Positions 7,559-16,093 of a DNA stretch of 64,000 bases are shown one piece after another. Made by a program: the position numbers and the translations under genes. This DNA comes from CAXNKH01 sp049296795 (GTDB lineage Bacteria > Pseudomonadota > Gammaproteobacteria > Burkholderiales > Burkholderiaceae_C): positions 186,001-250,000 of the forward strand of contig JBAQTC010000015.1 of NCBI GenBank assembly GCA_049296795.1, in the 5' to 3' direction. Under the pieces are notes generated by a model, which was not told the DNA's origin, did not search any database, and worked only from the letters and a program-made list of their open reading frames with translations. Each line of letters starts with the position of its first letter. The stretch's first letter is position 1.

Positions 7559-8662
7559 ATGGAGCGTATTGACTGCGTGGTAATCGGTGCCGGTGTGGTG
7601 GGCCTGGCTGTGGCCCGGGCTTTGGCACTGGCTGGGCGCGAGGTGATGGTGCTGGAGGCTGCCGATGCCATTGGGACCCAGACCAGTTCACGCAACAGCG
7701 AGGTGATTCATGCCGGCATTTATTACCCTGCCGGATCGCTCAAGGCTGAGCTCTGTGTCAAGGGCCGCGCCATGCTGTACGACTACTGTGCCGTGCGCGG
7801 GGTGGGTCACCAGCGATGCGGCAAGCTGCTGGTTGCAACTTCCGAGGACCAGCGCGAACAGTTGCACAGTGTCATCCTTAAAGCTGCTTCCAATGGCGTG
7901 CATGACCTGGTGCTGCTGACCCGCGAACAGGCGTTAGCCATGGAGCCACAATTGCAATGCGTTGCCGCCGTGTTTTCCCCCAGCACCGGCATCATAGATA
8001 GTCACGCCCTGATGCTGGCCTACCAGGGGGACCTGGAAAACGCGGGAGGCATGGTGGTTTTCAACACGCCCTTGGTGCGAGCCCAGGTGGTCGGGGCTGG
8101 TATTGAGCTACATGCCCAGGACGGAACGGAATTGGTTGCCAACAGTGTGGTCAATGCCGCTGGACTGTTCGCCCCTGAGTTGGCGCTCCGGTTTGAAGGC
8201 TTGGCACCGCAACACATACCGCCAGCTTATTTTTGCAAAGGAAATTACTTCACTTTGTCAGGCCGCTCACCTTTTTCACGCCTGATCTATCCCGTACCCC
8301 AAGCTGCGGGGTTGGGCGTGCATTTGACGATTGATTTGGGTGGCCAAGCGAAATTTGGTCCCGATGTCGAGTGGGTGGATTCAGCCGATGATTTGGTCGT
8401 TGATCCCGCGCGGGGTGACGCTTTTTATGCCGAAGTCCGCAAGTACTGGCCTGGTCTGCCAGAGGGTTCGTTGATTGCCGGTTATGCCGGCATGCGGCCC
8501 AAAATAGCTGGACCGCACGAGGCGAGCAAGGATTTCATGATTCAAGGACCGGAGCAGCACAGCGTCCAAGGCTTGGTCAATTTGTTTGGCATTGAGTCGC
8601 CTGGTCTGACCAGTTCACTGGCTATTGCCGAGCGCGTTGCTGAGTTACTCACTCCAGCTTGA
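7559..8662 (+). CDS. FAD-dependent oxidoreductase, L-2-hydroxyglutarate oxidase-like (DAO family)
   Basis: The 367-residue protein begins with a dinucleotide-binding motif (VVIGAGVVGLAVARAL, residues 7-22) and has the SSRNSEVIHAGIYY segment typical of LhgO/L2HGDH-type enzymes near residue 45. These flavoproteins oxidise 2-hydroxy acids to 2-oxo acids and pass electrons to oxygen or quinone. Its start lies three bases after the amidohydrolase stop, so translation is probably coupled. In this setting it may oxidise a hydroxy-diacid from ring cleavage, which is inference. Its 3' end overlaps the convergent Bug gene by 14 bases. Confidence 0.82.
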   Translation: MERIDCVVIGAGVVGLAVARALALAGREVMVLEAADAIGTQTSSRNSEVIHAGIYYPAGSLKAELCVKGRAMLYDYCAVRGVGHQRCGKLLVATSEDQREQLHSVILKAASNGVHDLVLLTREQALAMEPQLQCVAAVFSPSTGIIDSHALMLAYQGDLENAGGMVVFNTPLVRAQVVGAGIELHAQDGTELVANSVVNAAGLFAPELALRFEGLAPQHIPPAYFCKGNYFTLSGRSPFSRLIYPVPQAAGLGVHLTIDLGGQAKFGPDVEWVDSADDLVVDPARGDAFYAEVRKYWPGLPEGSLIAGYAGMRPKIAGPHEASKDFMIQGPEQHSVQGLVNLFGIESPGLTSSLAIAERVAELLTPA

Positions 8663-9617
8663 TACCGATCTCTTTGACCACCTTGGCCCATTTGTCGAGT
8701 TCCTGTGCCATGAATTGATTCATGGCTTCGGGGCTTGATAAGCTGACTTCAACCCCAGCGTCAAACATGGCTTTTTTCGATTCAGGGGAGGCCATGATTT
8801 TGGCAATTTCGCTGTTCAGGCGTTGAATAACCTCTTTGGGTGTTCCGGCCGGCGCCAATAAGGCCAGCCAAACCGATGCGTCGTAGCCCGCCACCCCGGC
8901 TTCCTGCAAGGTCGGAACATCGGGCAATTGGGCAATACGTTTGGAGCTGCTGACGGCCAAGGCGCGTAGCTTGCCCGTCGGGACATGGACCAAGGCATTG
9001 GGTACCCCTGCGAAGCTGGACTCCACTACCCCGGCCACTAAATCGGTTGCTGCCAGATTGCTGCCACGGTAGGGCACATGAACCAGCGGCGCTCCCGTCA
9101 TCGAGACAAATAAACCGCCGATCAGGTGTTGCGCACTGCCATTGCCCGAAGAAGCGTAATGCAAACTGTTGGGTTTTGACTTGGCCAAGGCAATGAACTC
9201 CTGAACATTGCGCGCTGGAACTTTGGGGTTAACCAGCAGCACATAGGGAGAATCAACCAACTTGGTGACAGCCGCAAAGCTCTTGATTGGATCGTAGGGA
9301 ACGTGTTTGTAAATCCCCGGACTGATCACATGGGTGGAGGACACGATGACCAGGGTGTGGCCATCGGGTGCTGCCTTGGCGACATACTCGGTACCGATCA
9401 TTGAGCCGGCTCCCGGTTTATTTTCAATGATGAAGGACTGACCCAGAGCGACAGTGAGCTTTTGTCCAAGGATACGGGCCACTACATCGGTGAAGCCTCC
9501 GGGTCCAAATGGAACGATGATTTTGACGGGCTTGCTAGGGTAGGCTTGGGCCCACACCGGGCTTGCCGTTAGCGTCAACGCTGTTGCTGCACAAAGTAAC
9601 TGGATCAGTTTTTTCAT
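8649..9617 (-). CDS. Bug-family tripartite tricarboxylate transporter substrate-binding protein
   Basis: This 322-residue precursor has a clear signal peptide (MKKLIQLLCAATALTLTASP, cleaved near VWA-QA). It continues with YPSKPVKIIVPFGPGGFTDVVAR and IENKPGAGSMIGTEYVAKA, the Bug-family binding-site signatures. It should present an organic acid, perhaps the substrate of this cluster, to a tripartite transporter. It is downstream of the alpha/beta hydrolase on the same strand with a four-base gap and is probably co-transcribed with it. The end overlaps the flavoprotein gene tail to tail. Confidence 0.93.
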   Translation of the reverse strand: MKKLIQLLCAATALTLTASPVWAQAYPSKPVKIIVPFGPGGFTDVVARILGQKLTVALGQSFIIENKPGAGSMIGTEYVAKAAPDGHTLVIVSSTHVISPGIYKHVPYDPIKSFAAVTKLVDSPYVLLVNPKVPARNVQEFIALAKSKPNSLHYASSGNGSAQHLIGGLFVSMTGAPLVHVPYRGSNLAATDLVAGVVESSFAGVPNALVHVPTGKLRALAVSSSKRIAQLPDVPTLQEAGVAGYDASVWLALLAPAGTPKEVIQRLNSEIAKIMASPESKKAMFDAGVEVSLSSPEAMNQFMAQELDKWAKVVKEIGIKLE

Positions 9618-9621
9618 GGAT

Positions 9622-10548
9622 TTAGCCTCGGTAAATCGGTTCTGGCATGGAGAAGAAATCGTGCAGTATTTGGTACGCCATCAAGTAGTTTTTCTGCTGA
9701 AAACTGGCGTGAGAAATGCCGGCCATGACATTGAATTGTTTGTTCGGATTGGGCAGCAATCGGTAGAAGTTGAGCAAGTCATCCAGGCTGGCAATGCCAT
9801 CGAATTCGCCGCGCATGATCAAGGTGGCTGCTACCACTTTTTCAGGATCAATCAGCGGTAGCTTGGAGCACATATCGACATAGGTGCCGGTGGGTATGGT
9901 GTCGTCTAACGTGAGGATGGCGTCGGCAAAAGCATCTTTAGTCGCTTCGTCGGTGGTATCAGGGTGGTCACGATTGAAGATGCTGTGGACAAACGCACGG
10001 TCGATTGGGCGACGGTTCTTGGCCAGAAATTCGGGTAATTTTTTTTTGCGTTCGGCCAGCGTGGGGCTGGCTTCGCCGGTCCAGACAAAGGCATCGAGCG
10101 CCAGACGGGCAACGCGCTCGGGCTGACGTTGTGCGAACAAAGCGGCTTTCAAAGCACCTGAAGAAATACCATAGACCAGTAACTTTGAAGAACCGGTTTT
10201 CTCCATGATGTAGGCGCTGCCTGCGGCCAAATCATCGGCGCCGTTGCTGATGTCAAAATTGATGTCACGCTGCTTGTCGGAGCGACCATAACCCTCATTG
10301 TCCATGGTCCAACAATTGAAACCGCGCTGGGTAAACCAGTCCATGACCGAGGAATCGCTGCGACCCGCAACATGGAGATCAAAAGTCGGTTGCGAAGCCA
10401 TGGACGAGCCATGGACGAAAAAGACGGTTCCCTTGAAAGCAACAGCCGGCGAGGCTGGTTTTTCCCACATGAAAAGTTGGATGTCACCGCTGTGCGTAGC
10501 GCGGCGAATCCAATGCGGGTTGCCGCCGGTCCACTCTATCTTGTTCAT
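9622..10548 (-). CDS. Alpha/beta hydrolase
   Basis: The 308-residue protein has the alpha/beta hydrolase landmarks: oxyanion-hole HG (FFVHGSS), nucleophile elbow G-I-S-S-G with S129, a late acid (RGEFDGIAS) and a terminal His (AGISHAS). It has no signal peptide and should be cytoplasmic. Likely reactions are ester, lactone or C-C bond hydrolysis of a cluster intermediate, but the sequence does not decide. ATG 10548 is preferred because GGAG lies eight bases upstream; the in-frame TTG at 10554 is too close to it. It leads a two-gene transcript with the Bug receptor. Confidence 0.82.
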   Translation of the reverse strand: MNKIEWTGGNPHWIRRATHSGDIQLFMWEKPASPAVAFKGTVFFVHGSSMASQPTFDLHVAGRSDSSVMDWFTQRGFNCWTMDNEGYGRSDKQRDINFDISNGADDLAAGSAYIMEKTGSSKLLVYGISSGALKAALFAQRQPERVARLALDAFVWTGEASPTLAERKKKLPEFLAKNRRPIDRAFVHSIFNRDHPDTTDEATKDAFADAILTLDDTIPTGTYVDMCSKLPLIDPEKVVAATLIMRGEFDGIASLDDLLNFYRLLPNPNKQFNVMAGISHASFQQKNYLMAYQILHDFFSMPEPIYRG

Positions 10549-10566
10549 CGACAAAACTCCAAAAAA

Positions 10567-10634
10567 TTAGGATGCTCGATTGTGCCTTCGCAGTAGCAGT
10601 CTGGAACCGGTGAAAACCCGCTAGAGCATTCTAA
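10567..10634. promoter_or_regulatory. Spaced inverted repeat upstream of the alpha/beta hydrolase
   Basis: TTAGGATGCTCGA at 10567-10579 recurs in inverted form at 10622-10634, where the complementary strand reads TTAGAATGCTCTA; 11 of 13 positions match. The pair flanks about 42 bases ahead of the hydrolase/Bug transcript and could be a two-site operator. No binding protein is identified. Confidence 0.35.
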
Positions 10635-10668
10635 AATACGGATTGCGGTTTCATTCCTTGCCGCGGGC

Positions 10669-11718
10669 TCAGCTATTTTTGATGGCGAGTGCGGCTTGCT
10701 TGACCAACTCCGGGCCCTGGTAGATCAGGCCGGTGTAGATCTGCACCACATCGGCCCCGGCCTTGATCTTGCTCACTGCATCAGCGGCGCTCAGGATGCC
10801 ACCAACGCCGATGATGGGGAAGCCCTGGCCCAGTTCTAAGCGCAATTGGCTAATGACACGGTTGCTCATGGCCAGCACTGGACTTCCCGACAAACCACCA
10901 GTTTCCAAGCCGTGGGGCAGGGCCGAGACTGCTTCGCGGCTCAAGGTGGTGTTGGTTGCGACCACACCATCCATCCCATGGCGTAGCAAAGCTTGGGCAA
11001 TCGTTTGGACTTGTTGTGGCTCTAAATCAGGGGCAATTTTGATAAAAATGGGAACCCGCTTGCCGTGTTGTTGGGTTAAAACTTCTCTGCGTTGTGACAG
11101 TGCCAGTAGCAGACCATCCAAAGCTGTATCGCTTTGCAGGGCGCGAAGATTTTGGGTGTTGGGGCTGGAGATATTGACCGTGACGTAATCGGCGTGGGCA
11201 TAGACGCCGTTCAAACCCAGCAGGTAGTCGTCGCTGGCACGTTCGATGGGGGTACTGGCATTTTTTCCGATGTTCAAGCCCAGCAGCATGGGCTGGTCCT
11301 TGGTATGACGACGAAACGAGGCGCGTTGCACATGGGTGACAAATGCATCCAATCCATCGTTGTTGAAGCCCAACCGGTTGATCAAAGCCTGCGCTTGCGG
11401 TAAGCGGAACATGCGTGGCTTGGGGTTGCCGGCCTGAGCCAGCGGCGTGACCGTACCCACTTCGACAAATCCAAAGCCTAGAGCGGACAGTCCATCAATG
11501 CAACGCGCGTTTTTATCCAAGCCCGCCGCTAGCCCGACCCGATTGGGGAAGTGCAGGCCTGCGAGTGTGATGGGATCGTCCACCCGTTTCGATGCCAAAC
11601 ACGAAGCCAGTGGTGTGCCCTGGATCCGAGCCAAGCCATTCATGGTTAGCTCGTGGGCGGCTTCGGGGTCAAGTCGAAATAATAATTGACGGGCCAGAGC
11701 GTAGGGGACAAGAGACAT
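10669..11718 (-). CDS. pyrD: Dihydroorotate dehydrogenase (quinone), class 2
   Basis: This 349-residue protein oxidises dihydroorotate to orotate with FMN and passes electrons to ubiquinone in de novo pyrimidine synthesis. The class 2 N-terminal helical extension (LVPYALARQLLFRLDPEAAH), the FMN-binding LAAGLDKNA (63-71) and the catalytic base in NISSPNTQN (S185 by comparison with E. coli) are all present, and length matches the family. It acts at the inner face of the cytoplasmic membrane. An AGGAA ribosome site precedes the ATG. It is divergent from rpiA with only 54 bases between starts. Confidence 0.97.
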   Translation of the reverse strand: MSLVPYALARQLLFRLDPEAAHELTMNGLARIQGTPLASCLASKRVDDPITLAGLHFPNRVGLAAGLDKNARCIDGLSALGFGFVEVGTVTPLAQAGNPKPRMFRLPQAQALINRLGFNNDGLDAFVTHVQRASFRRHTKDQPMLLGLNIGKNASTPIERASDDYLLGLNGVYAHADYVTVNISSPNTQNLRALQSDTALDGLLLALSQRREVLTQQHGKRVPIFIKIAPDLEPQQVQTIAQALLRHGMDGVVATNTTLSREAVSALPHGLETGGLSGSPVLAMSNRVISQLRLELGQGFPIIGVGGILSAADAVSKIKAGADVVQIYTGLIYQGPELVKQAALAIKNS

Positions 11719-11772
11719 AATTCCTGCTTAATTCAAGTTACAGCGATTTTCACAGAACCTAGGGTATAGAAC

Positions 11773-12447
11773 ATGCTGACTCAAGACGAACTCAAAACTC
11801 AAGTCGGTCAGGCCGCGTTAGCTTACGTGGTCCCGGGAGAGATTGTGGGGGTTGGAACCGGCTCCACCGTGAATAAATTCATCGATGCCCTGGCCAGCAT
11901 GAAAAATCAAATCAAGGGAGCGGTCTCGAGTTCAGTGGTCAGCACGGAGCGCTTGCTGGCGCTGGGTATACAAGTTTTTGAAGCCAATGAAGTCACCGAA
12001 TTGTCGGTGTACATCGACGGCGCGGACGAGATAGACGGCTATGGCTGCATGATCAAGGGCGGCGGGGCGGCGCTGACTCGGGAAAAGATTGTGGCTGACC
12101 TGTCACGCCGTTTCGTTTGCATAGCCGATGAATCCAAGCGAGTACAAGTCCTTGGGGCTTTTCCGCTGCCGGTAGAAGTGATCCCTATGGCAGCGCAGCA
12201 GCTGATCCGAAAGTTTGCCAGCTTGGGCGGTCAGGCCAAGGTTCGACTCAAGGAGGGCATGCCGCTGCTCACCGACAACCAGCAGTTCATCCTTGATGTG
12301 ACCGGTTTGCAGATTACAGATCCGCTGGCGTTTGAGTCGCAAGTCAACCAATGGCCAGGTGTGCTGACCGTTGGTGTATTTGCCCAACACAGGGCTCAGA
12401 TCTGCTTGCTGGGAACGGCTAACGGCGTGAAAACGCTTCATTTCTGA
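11773..12447 (+). CDS. rpiA: Ribose-5-phosphate isomerase A
   Basis: The 224-residue enzyme interconverts ribulose 5-phosphate and ribose 5-phosphate in the pentose phosphate pathway. Family motifs are visible in order: GTGSTVNKF (28-36), DGADEID (82-88) and KGGGAALTREK (95-105), which holds the catalytic Glu104. Length is normal. AGGG lies about eight bases before the ATG. It converges on prlC with a 29-base gap. Confidence 0.97.
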   Translation: MLTQDELKTQVGQAALAYVVPGEIVGVGTGSTVNKFIDALASMKNQIKGAVSSSVVSTERLLALGIQVFEANEVTELSVYIDGADEIDGYGCMIKGGGAALTREKIVADLSRRFVCIADESKRVQVLGAFPLPVEVIPMAAQQLIRKFASLGGQAKVRLKEGMPLLTDNQQFILDVTGLQITDPLAFESQVNQWPGVLTVGVFAQHRAQICLLGTANGVKTLHF

Positions 12448-12476
12448 AGCCGCCCCAGCGTCCCTGAGGCATCAAC

Positions 12477-14525
12477 TCAATTTCGCGCGCCGTTCATGCC
12501 TTGATGGCGTAGCAGCGCTTCCAGCTGTGGCTCTCGACCCCGAAATGCTTTGAATGATGCCATGGCCGGTCGACTGCCGCCGGTTTCAAGTATGGCTTTT
12601 CGGTATTTCTCGCCGGTCTTGATATTGGGTTCGCCGCTTGGTTCTGCGCTTTCCTCAAATGCTGCGTAGGCATCGGCGCTGAGCACCTCGGCCCATTTGT
12701 AGCTGTAATAGCCCGCCGCATAGCCGCCCGAGAAAATGTGGCTGAATGTGTGCATCGCGCGACTCCAGCTCGGGGGATGAATGACAGCAATTTCCGCACG
12801 CACCTGTTGCAATAAGGGCATGAAGTCCGCAGCGGTTTCTGGTTGGCTGTGCAACAGCATGTCGAACAGGGAAAACTCAATCTGGCGCAGAGTCTGCATT
12901 CCAGATTGAAAATTTTTGGCGGCCAACATCTTGTCAAACAGGGAACGAGGAAGGGATGCATCGGTGTCGACATGGGCGCTCATGTGCTTGAGCACCTCCC
13001 ATTCCCAGCAAAAATTTTCCATGAACTGGCTTGGCAGTTCGACGGCATCCCATTCGACGCCACTGATACCCGATACATCGTGCTCATTGACCTGGGTCAA
13101 CAGGTGTTGCAGGCCATGGCCAAATTCATGGAACAAGGTGATGACATCGTCATGCGTTAACAAGGCGGGCTTACCGTCAATGCCTTGGGCAAAGTTGCAG
13201 ACCAAATGCGCCACCGGGGTTTGCAGCTGGGCCGTGTCGGGGCGCAACCAGCGTGACCGTACATCGTCCATCCAGGCGCCACCACGCTTGCCTTTGCGCG
13301 CTGATGGATCGAGGTAAAACTGACCGAGTAATACACCGGCGCGATCGATTCGATAAAAACTGACATCAGGGTGCCAGATCGGCGCGCTATCTGGGCTGAT
13401 CACGACATCGAATAAGGTCTCGACAATTTTGAACAAACCTTCGATCACCTTGGGTGCAGTGAAGTACTGTTTGACTTCCTGCTCGCTGTAGGAAAAGCGC
13501 GCCTCTTTCAGTTTTTCACTGATAAAAGGCCAATCCCAAGCTTGCGGATTGGCAATGCCCAACTGGCTTGCGGCGAAATCACGCAGATCGGTCAAGTCTT
13601 GATCAGCGTAGGGGCGGGCCTTGTGACCGAGGTCGCGCAGAAATGCAATGACAGCCCCGGCAGATTCGGCCATTTTGGGGACAACAGAGAGTTCGGCGTA
13701 ATTTGGATAGTCCAGCAGTCTGGCCTCTTCCTGGCGCAGTGCCAGGATATCGTGAATCAACGGGCTGTTGTCGTAGTGTGAAAATTCGGCTGCTGACTGG
13801 TCCGAGGCGCGTGTTACATAAGCCCGGTACAAAGTCTCACGCAAACTGCTGTCGTTGGCGAACTGCATCACAGGCAGATAACAAGGCATTTTGAGATTGA
13901 GCAGGTAGCCTTCCCGGTTGTGCGCTTGGGCTGCATCGCGCGCTGACAGCTTGACGTCAGCGGGCACACCGAGTAGCTGGTTCTCCGTGGCATAGTAGAC
14001 AAAATTATCGGTGGCATCCAAGGCGTTTTCACTGAACTTCTGGCTGAGCTGGGCCAACTGTTCCTGAATCTGTGCAAAACGCACACGGTCTGGGCCTATG
14101 AGCTCAGCACCGCCGAGGACAAAATTGCGAATGGCGTTGTGATGCGCTTGCTGTTGCTCGGCATTGAGGCTCAGGACATCAATCGCTTTGTACTTGGCGT
14201 AAAGGCGCTCATCAGCACCTAAGCGGGTCCAAAACTCGGTGACCTGGGGCAGTGCCTGGTTGTAGGCGGCGCGCAGGGCAGGGCTGTCGGCAACGCTTTT
14301 GAGGTGGCTCACCGTGCCCCAGGCACGACCCAGTTTTTCGGTATTGACGTCGAGTTCCTGGGCTATGTCGTTCCAGCGGGCTGGAAAATCACTGGCCGTG
14401 ACGCGATCAAGCGCGCCACTGGCTAAGCGCAGTAGTTCTTCCATAGCGGGTGCCACATGCTCAGGTGTGACTTGGTCAAACAGGGGAAGACTGTCGAAAT
14501 TCAGTAGTGGATTGGGCTGGGTCAT
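12477..14525 (-). CDS. prlC: Oligopeptidase A, M3 zinc metallopeptidase
   Basis: The 682-residue cytoplasmic peptidase has the M3 zinc site HEFGH at about residues 465-469, and the third ligand Glu is probably in GVEWDAVELPSQFMEN downstream. Relatives degrade short peptides, including cleaved signal peptides. Length matches E. coli OpdA/PrlC. Its ATG overlaps the TGA of folD in an ATGA arrangement, so folD and prlC are translationally coupled. No altered residues were seen in the zinc site. Confidence 0.96.
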   Translation of the reverse strand: MTQPNPLLNFDSLPLFDQVTPEHVAPAMEELLRLASGALDRVTASDFPARWNDIAQELDVNTEKLGRAWGTVSHLKSVADSPALRAAYNQALPQVTEFWTRLGADERLYAKYKAIDVLSLNAEQQQAHHNAIRNFVLGGAELIGPDRVRFAQIQEQLAQLSQKFSENALDATDNFVYYATENQLLGVPADVKLSARDAAQAHNREGYLLNLKMPCYLPVMQFANDSSLRETLYRAYVTRASDQSAAEFSHYDNSPLIHDILALRQEEARLLDYPNYAELSVVPKMAESAGAVIAFLRDLGHKARPYADQDLTDLRDFAASQLGIANPQAWDWPFISEKLKEARFSYSEQEVKQYFTAPKVIEGLFKIVETLFDVVISPDSAPIWHPDVSFYRIDRAGVLLGQFYLDPSARKGKRGGAWMDDVRSRWLRPDTAQLQTPVAHLVCNFAQGIDGKPALLTHDDVITLFHEFGHGLQHLLTQVNEHDVSGISGVEWDAVELPSQFMENFCWEWEVLKHMSAHVDTDASLPRSLFDKMLAAKNFQSGMQTLRQIEFSLFDMLLHSQPETAADFMPLLQQVRAEIAVIHPPSWSRAMHTFSHIFSGGYAAGYYSYKWAEVLSADAYAAFEESAEPSGEPNIKTGEKYRKAILETGGSRPAMASFKAFRGREPQLEALLRHQGMNGARN

Positions 14526-15391
14526 TTTTGGGAGGGGTGCGATGCTTGTACCGATTTTTCTGCAGCTTCAAGCGTGTTCACCAGCAACATGGTGATCGTC
14601 ATGGGTCCAACCCCGCCGGGGACGGGGCTGATAGAGCTGGCGACTTCTTTGACAGCTTCGAAATCGACATCGCCACATAATTTTCCATCGGCGTTGCGGT
14701 TCATGCCAACGTCAATCACCACTGCGCCGGGCTTAACCATGTCAGCGGTAACAAGTTTGGCTCGACCTGCGGCTGCGATGATCACATCAGCTTGCAGTGT
14801 CATGGCTTTGAGGTTGGGTGTAGCACTGTGGCAAATGCTGACGGTTGCGTCTTTTTGCAGCAGCATCAAGGCCATCGGTTTGCCAACGATGTTGCTGCGA
14901 CCTATCACCACGGCGTGCTTGCCACGCAGATCATAGTCAATGGACTCGAGCATTTTCATGCAGCCATAAGGCGTGCAGGGCCAAAATCCTGCTTGGCCTA
15001 CCATCAAGGCGCCAGCACTGGCCACATGAAATCCATCGACATCTTTGGCCGGTGATATGGCTTCTATCACCTGGTGTGCATCGATATGCGGGGGCAGGGG
15101 CAGTTGGACCAAAATTCCGTGAATACGGGGGTCTGTATTGAGCGCCGCTATTCTTGCGAGCAGTTCGGCCTCACTCAAACTGGCTGGGTAATGCTCCAGC
15201 ACCGAATGCAAGCCCGTCTCATGGCAGGCTTTGACTTTGTTGCGAACATAGACTTGGGATGCAGGGTTGTCCCCCACCAGCAAGACCGCAAGGCCCGGGG
15301 TGGTACCGTTTCGTCGCAGTGCCGCGGCGCGAGCGGTCACATCCGTACGCAGATGGCGGGACAGTGCATTTCCATCGAGCAGGTGTTTCAT
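14522..15391 (-). CDS. folD: Bifunctional methylenetetrahydrofolate dehydrogenase / cyclohydrolase
   Basis: The 289-residue enzyme converts 5,10-methylene-THF to 10-formyl-THF with NADP+ for purine and formyl-methionine synthesis. The folate-site motif SQVYVRNKVKA (Y48, K52/K54), VQLPLPPHI and the nucleotide-binding VIGRSNIVGKP are intact, and the C-terminal PGGVGPMTI signature is present. It overlaps prlC by four bases. A perfect hairpin lies between its start and the response regulator gene upstream. Confidence 0.97.
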   Translation of the reverse strand: MKHLLDGNALSRHLRTDVTARAAALRRNGTTPGLAVLLVGDNPASQVYVRNKVKACHETGLHSVLEHYPASLSEAELLARIAALNTDPRIHGILVQLPLPPHIDAHQVIEAISPAKDVDGFHVASAGALMVGQAGFWPCTPYGCMKMLESIDYDLRGKHAVVIGRSNIVGKPMALMLLQKDATVSICHSATPNLKAMTLQADVIIAAAGRAKLVTADMVKPGAVVIDVGMNRNADGKLCGDVDFEAVKEVASSISPVPGGVGPMTITMLLVNTLEAAEKSVQASHPSQK

Positions 15392-15402
15392 GAAATTGGG
15401 CG

Positions 15403-15422
15403 AGCTCTTGTTCAGAAGAGCT
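15403..15422 (-). terminator. Perfect hairpin between the response regulator gene and folD
   Basis: AGCTCTT (15403-15409) and AAGAGCT (15416-15422) form a seven-pair stem with a six-base loop. It follows the two-component genes and precedes folD on the minus strand. There is no T tract, so it could be a weak terminator, an mRNA-processing site or an attenuating structure in the folD leader. Confidence 0.45.
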
Positions 15423-15462
15423 ACAGATCAGACCTCATCGGCTGCAACTCGGGTCTTGCTAT

Positions 15463-16089
15463 TCAGACCTTGGTGCCAGTTTGACCCAAGGCAATTTTGA
15501 GCAGGTTGGCAACCGTGTTGGCGTTGAGTTTTTCCATGATGTTGGCACGGTGAGCCTCGACGGTTTTGATGCTGATTCCCAGATCATCAGCGATCTGTTT
15601 ATTCAGTCGGCCAGCCACAATACGTTCGAGCACCTGGGATTCGCGCAGCGTCAGTTTGGACAGCAGTGCATTGCGTGCCACATTCTGCTGATTTTCGGCA
15701 AAGGTTCCTTTGGCATGCTCGAGCATGCGATCGACCAGGCTGACGAGTTGACTGTCCTGAAACGGTTTCTGAATGAAGTCCATCGCGCCTTTTTTCATCG
15801 ACTCGACTGCCATCGGAATTTCTCCATGACCCGTGATGAACACGATGGGAAGTGGGGAGTTGGACTCGATCAAGCGGTTTTGCAATTCCAGCCCGGTCAT
15901 ACCCCCCATGCGTACATCAACGATCAGGCAGGCCAGCTCACTGGCGTCATAGCGACCTAAAAATGACTCGGCAGAATCAAAACAGCGGACGCGGTAATCC
16001 TTGCCTTCGAGTAGCCATTGCAAGGAGTCACGAACAGCCTCATCGTCGTCGACGATATAGACGGTTCCTTTTTTGGGAATCAAACTCAT
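15463..16089 (-). CDS. FixJ-family response regulator (receiver + LuxR HTH)
   Basis: The 208-residue protein has a receiver domain (residues about 9-125) with acidic pocket VDDDE (13-17), phospho-acceptor D58 (CLIVDVRMGG), the ITGHGE threonine switch and KPF. A C-terminal LuxR/NarL helix-turn-helix follows (LTLRESQVLERIVAGRLNKQ and the TVEAH recognition helix). FixJ-type regulators activate promoters after phosphorylation by a PAS kinase. The gene follows the kinase gene by four bases, which marks the pair. Its targets are unknown; the divergent aceE operon is the obvious candidate. Confidence 0.92.
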   Translation of the reverse strand: MSLIPKKGTVYIVDDDEAVRDSLQWLLEGKDYRVRCFDSAESFLGRYDASELACLIVDVRMGGMTGLELQNRLIESNSPLPIVFITGHGEIPMAVESMKKGAMDFIQKPFQDSQLVSLVDRMLEHAKGTFAENQQNVARNALLSKLTLRESQVLERIVAGRLNKQIADDLGISIKTVEAHRANIMEKLNANTVANLLKIALGQTGTKV

Positions 16090-16093
16090 GTGC

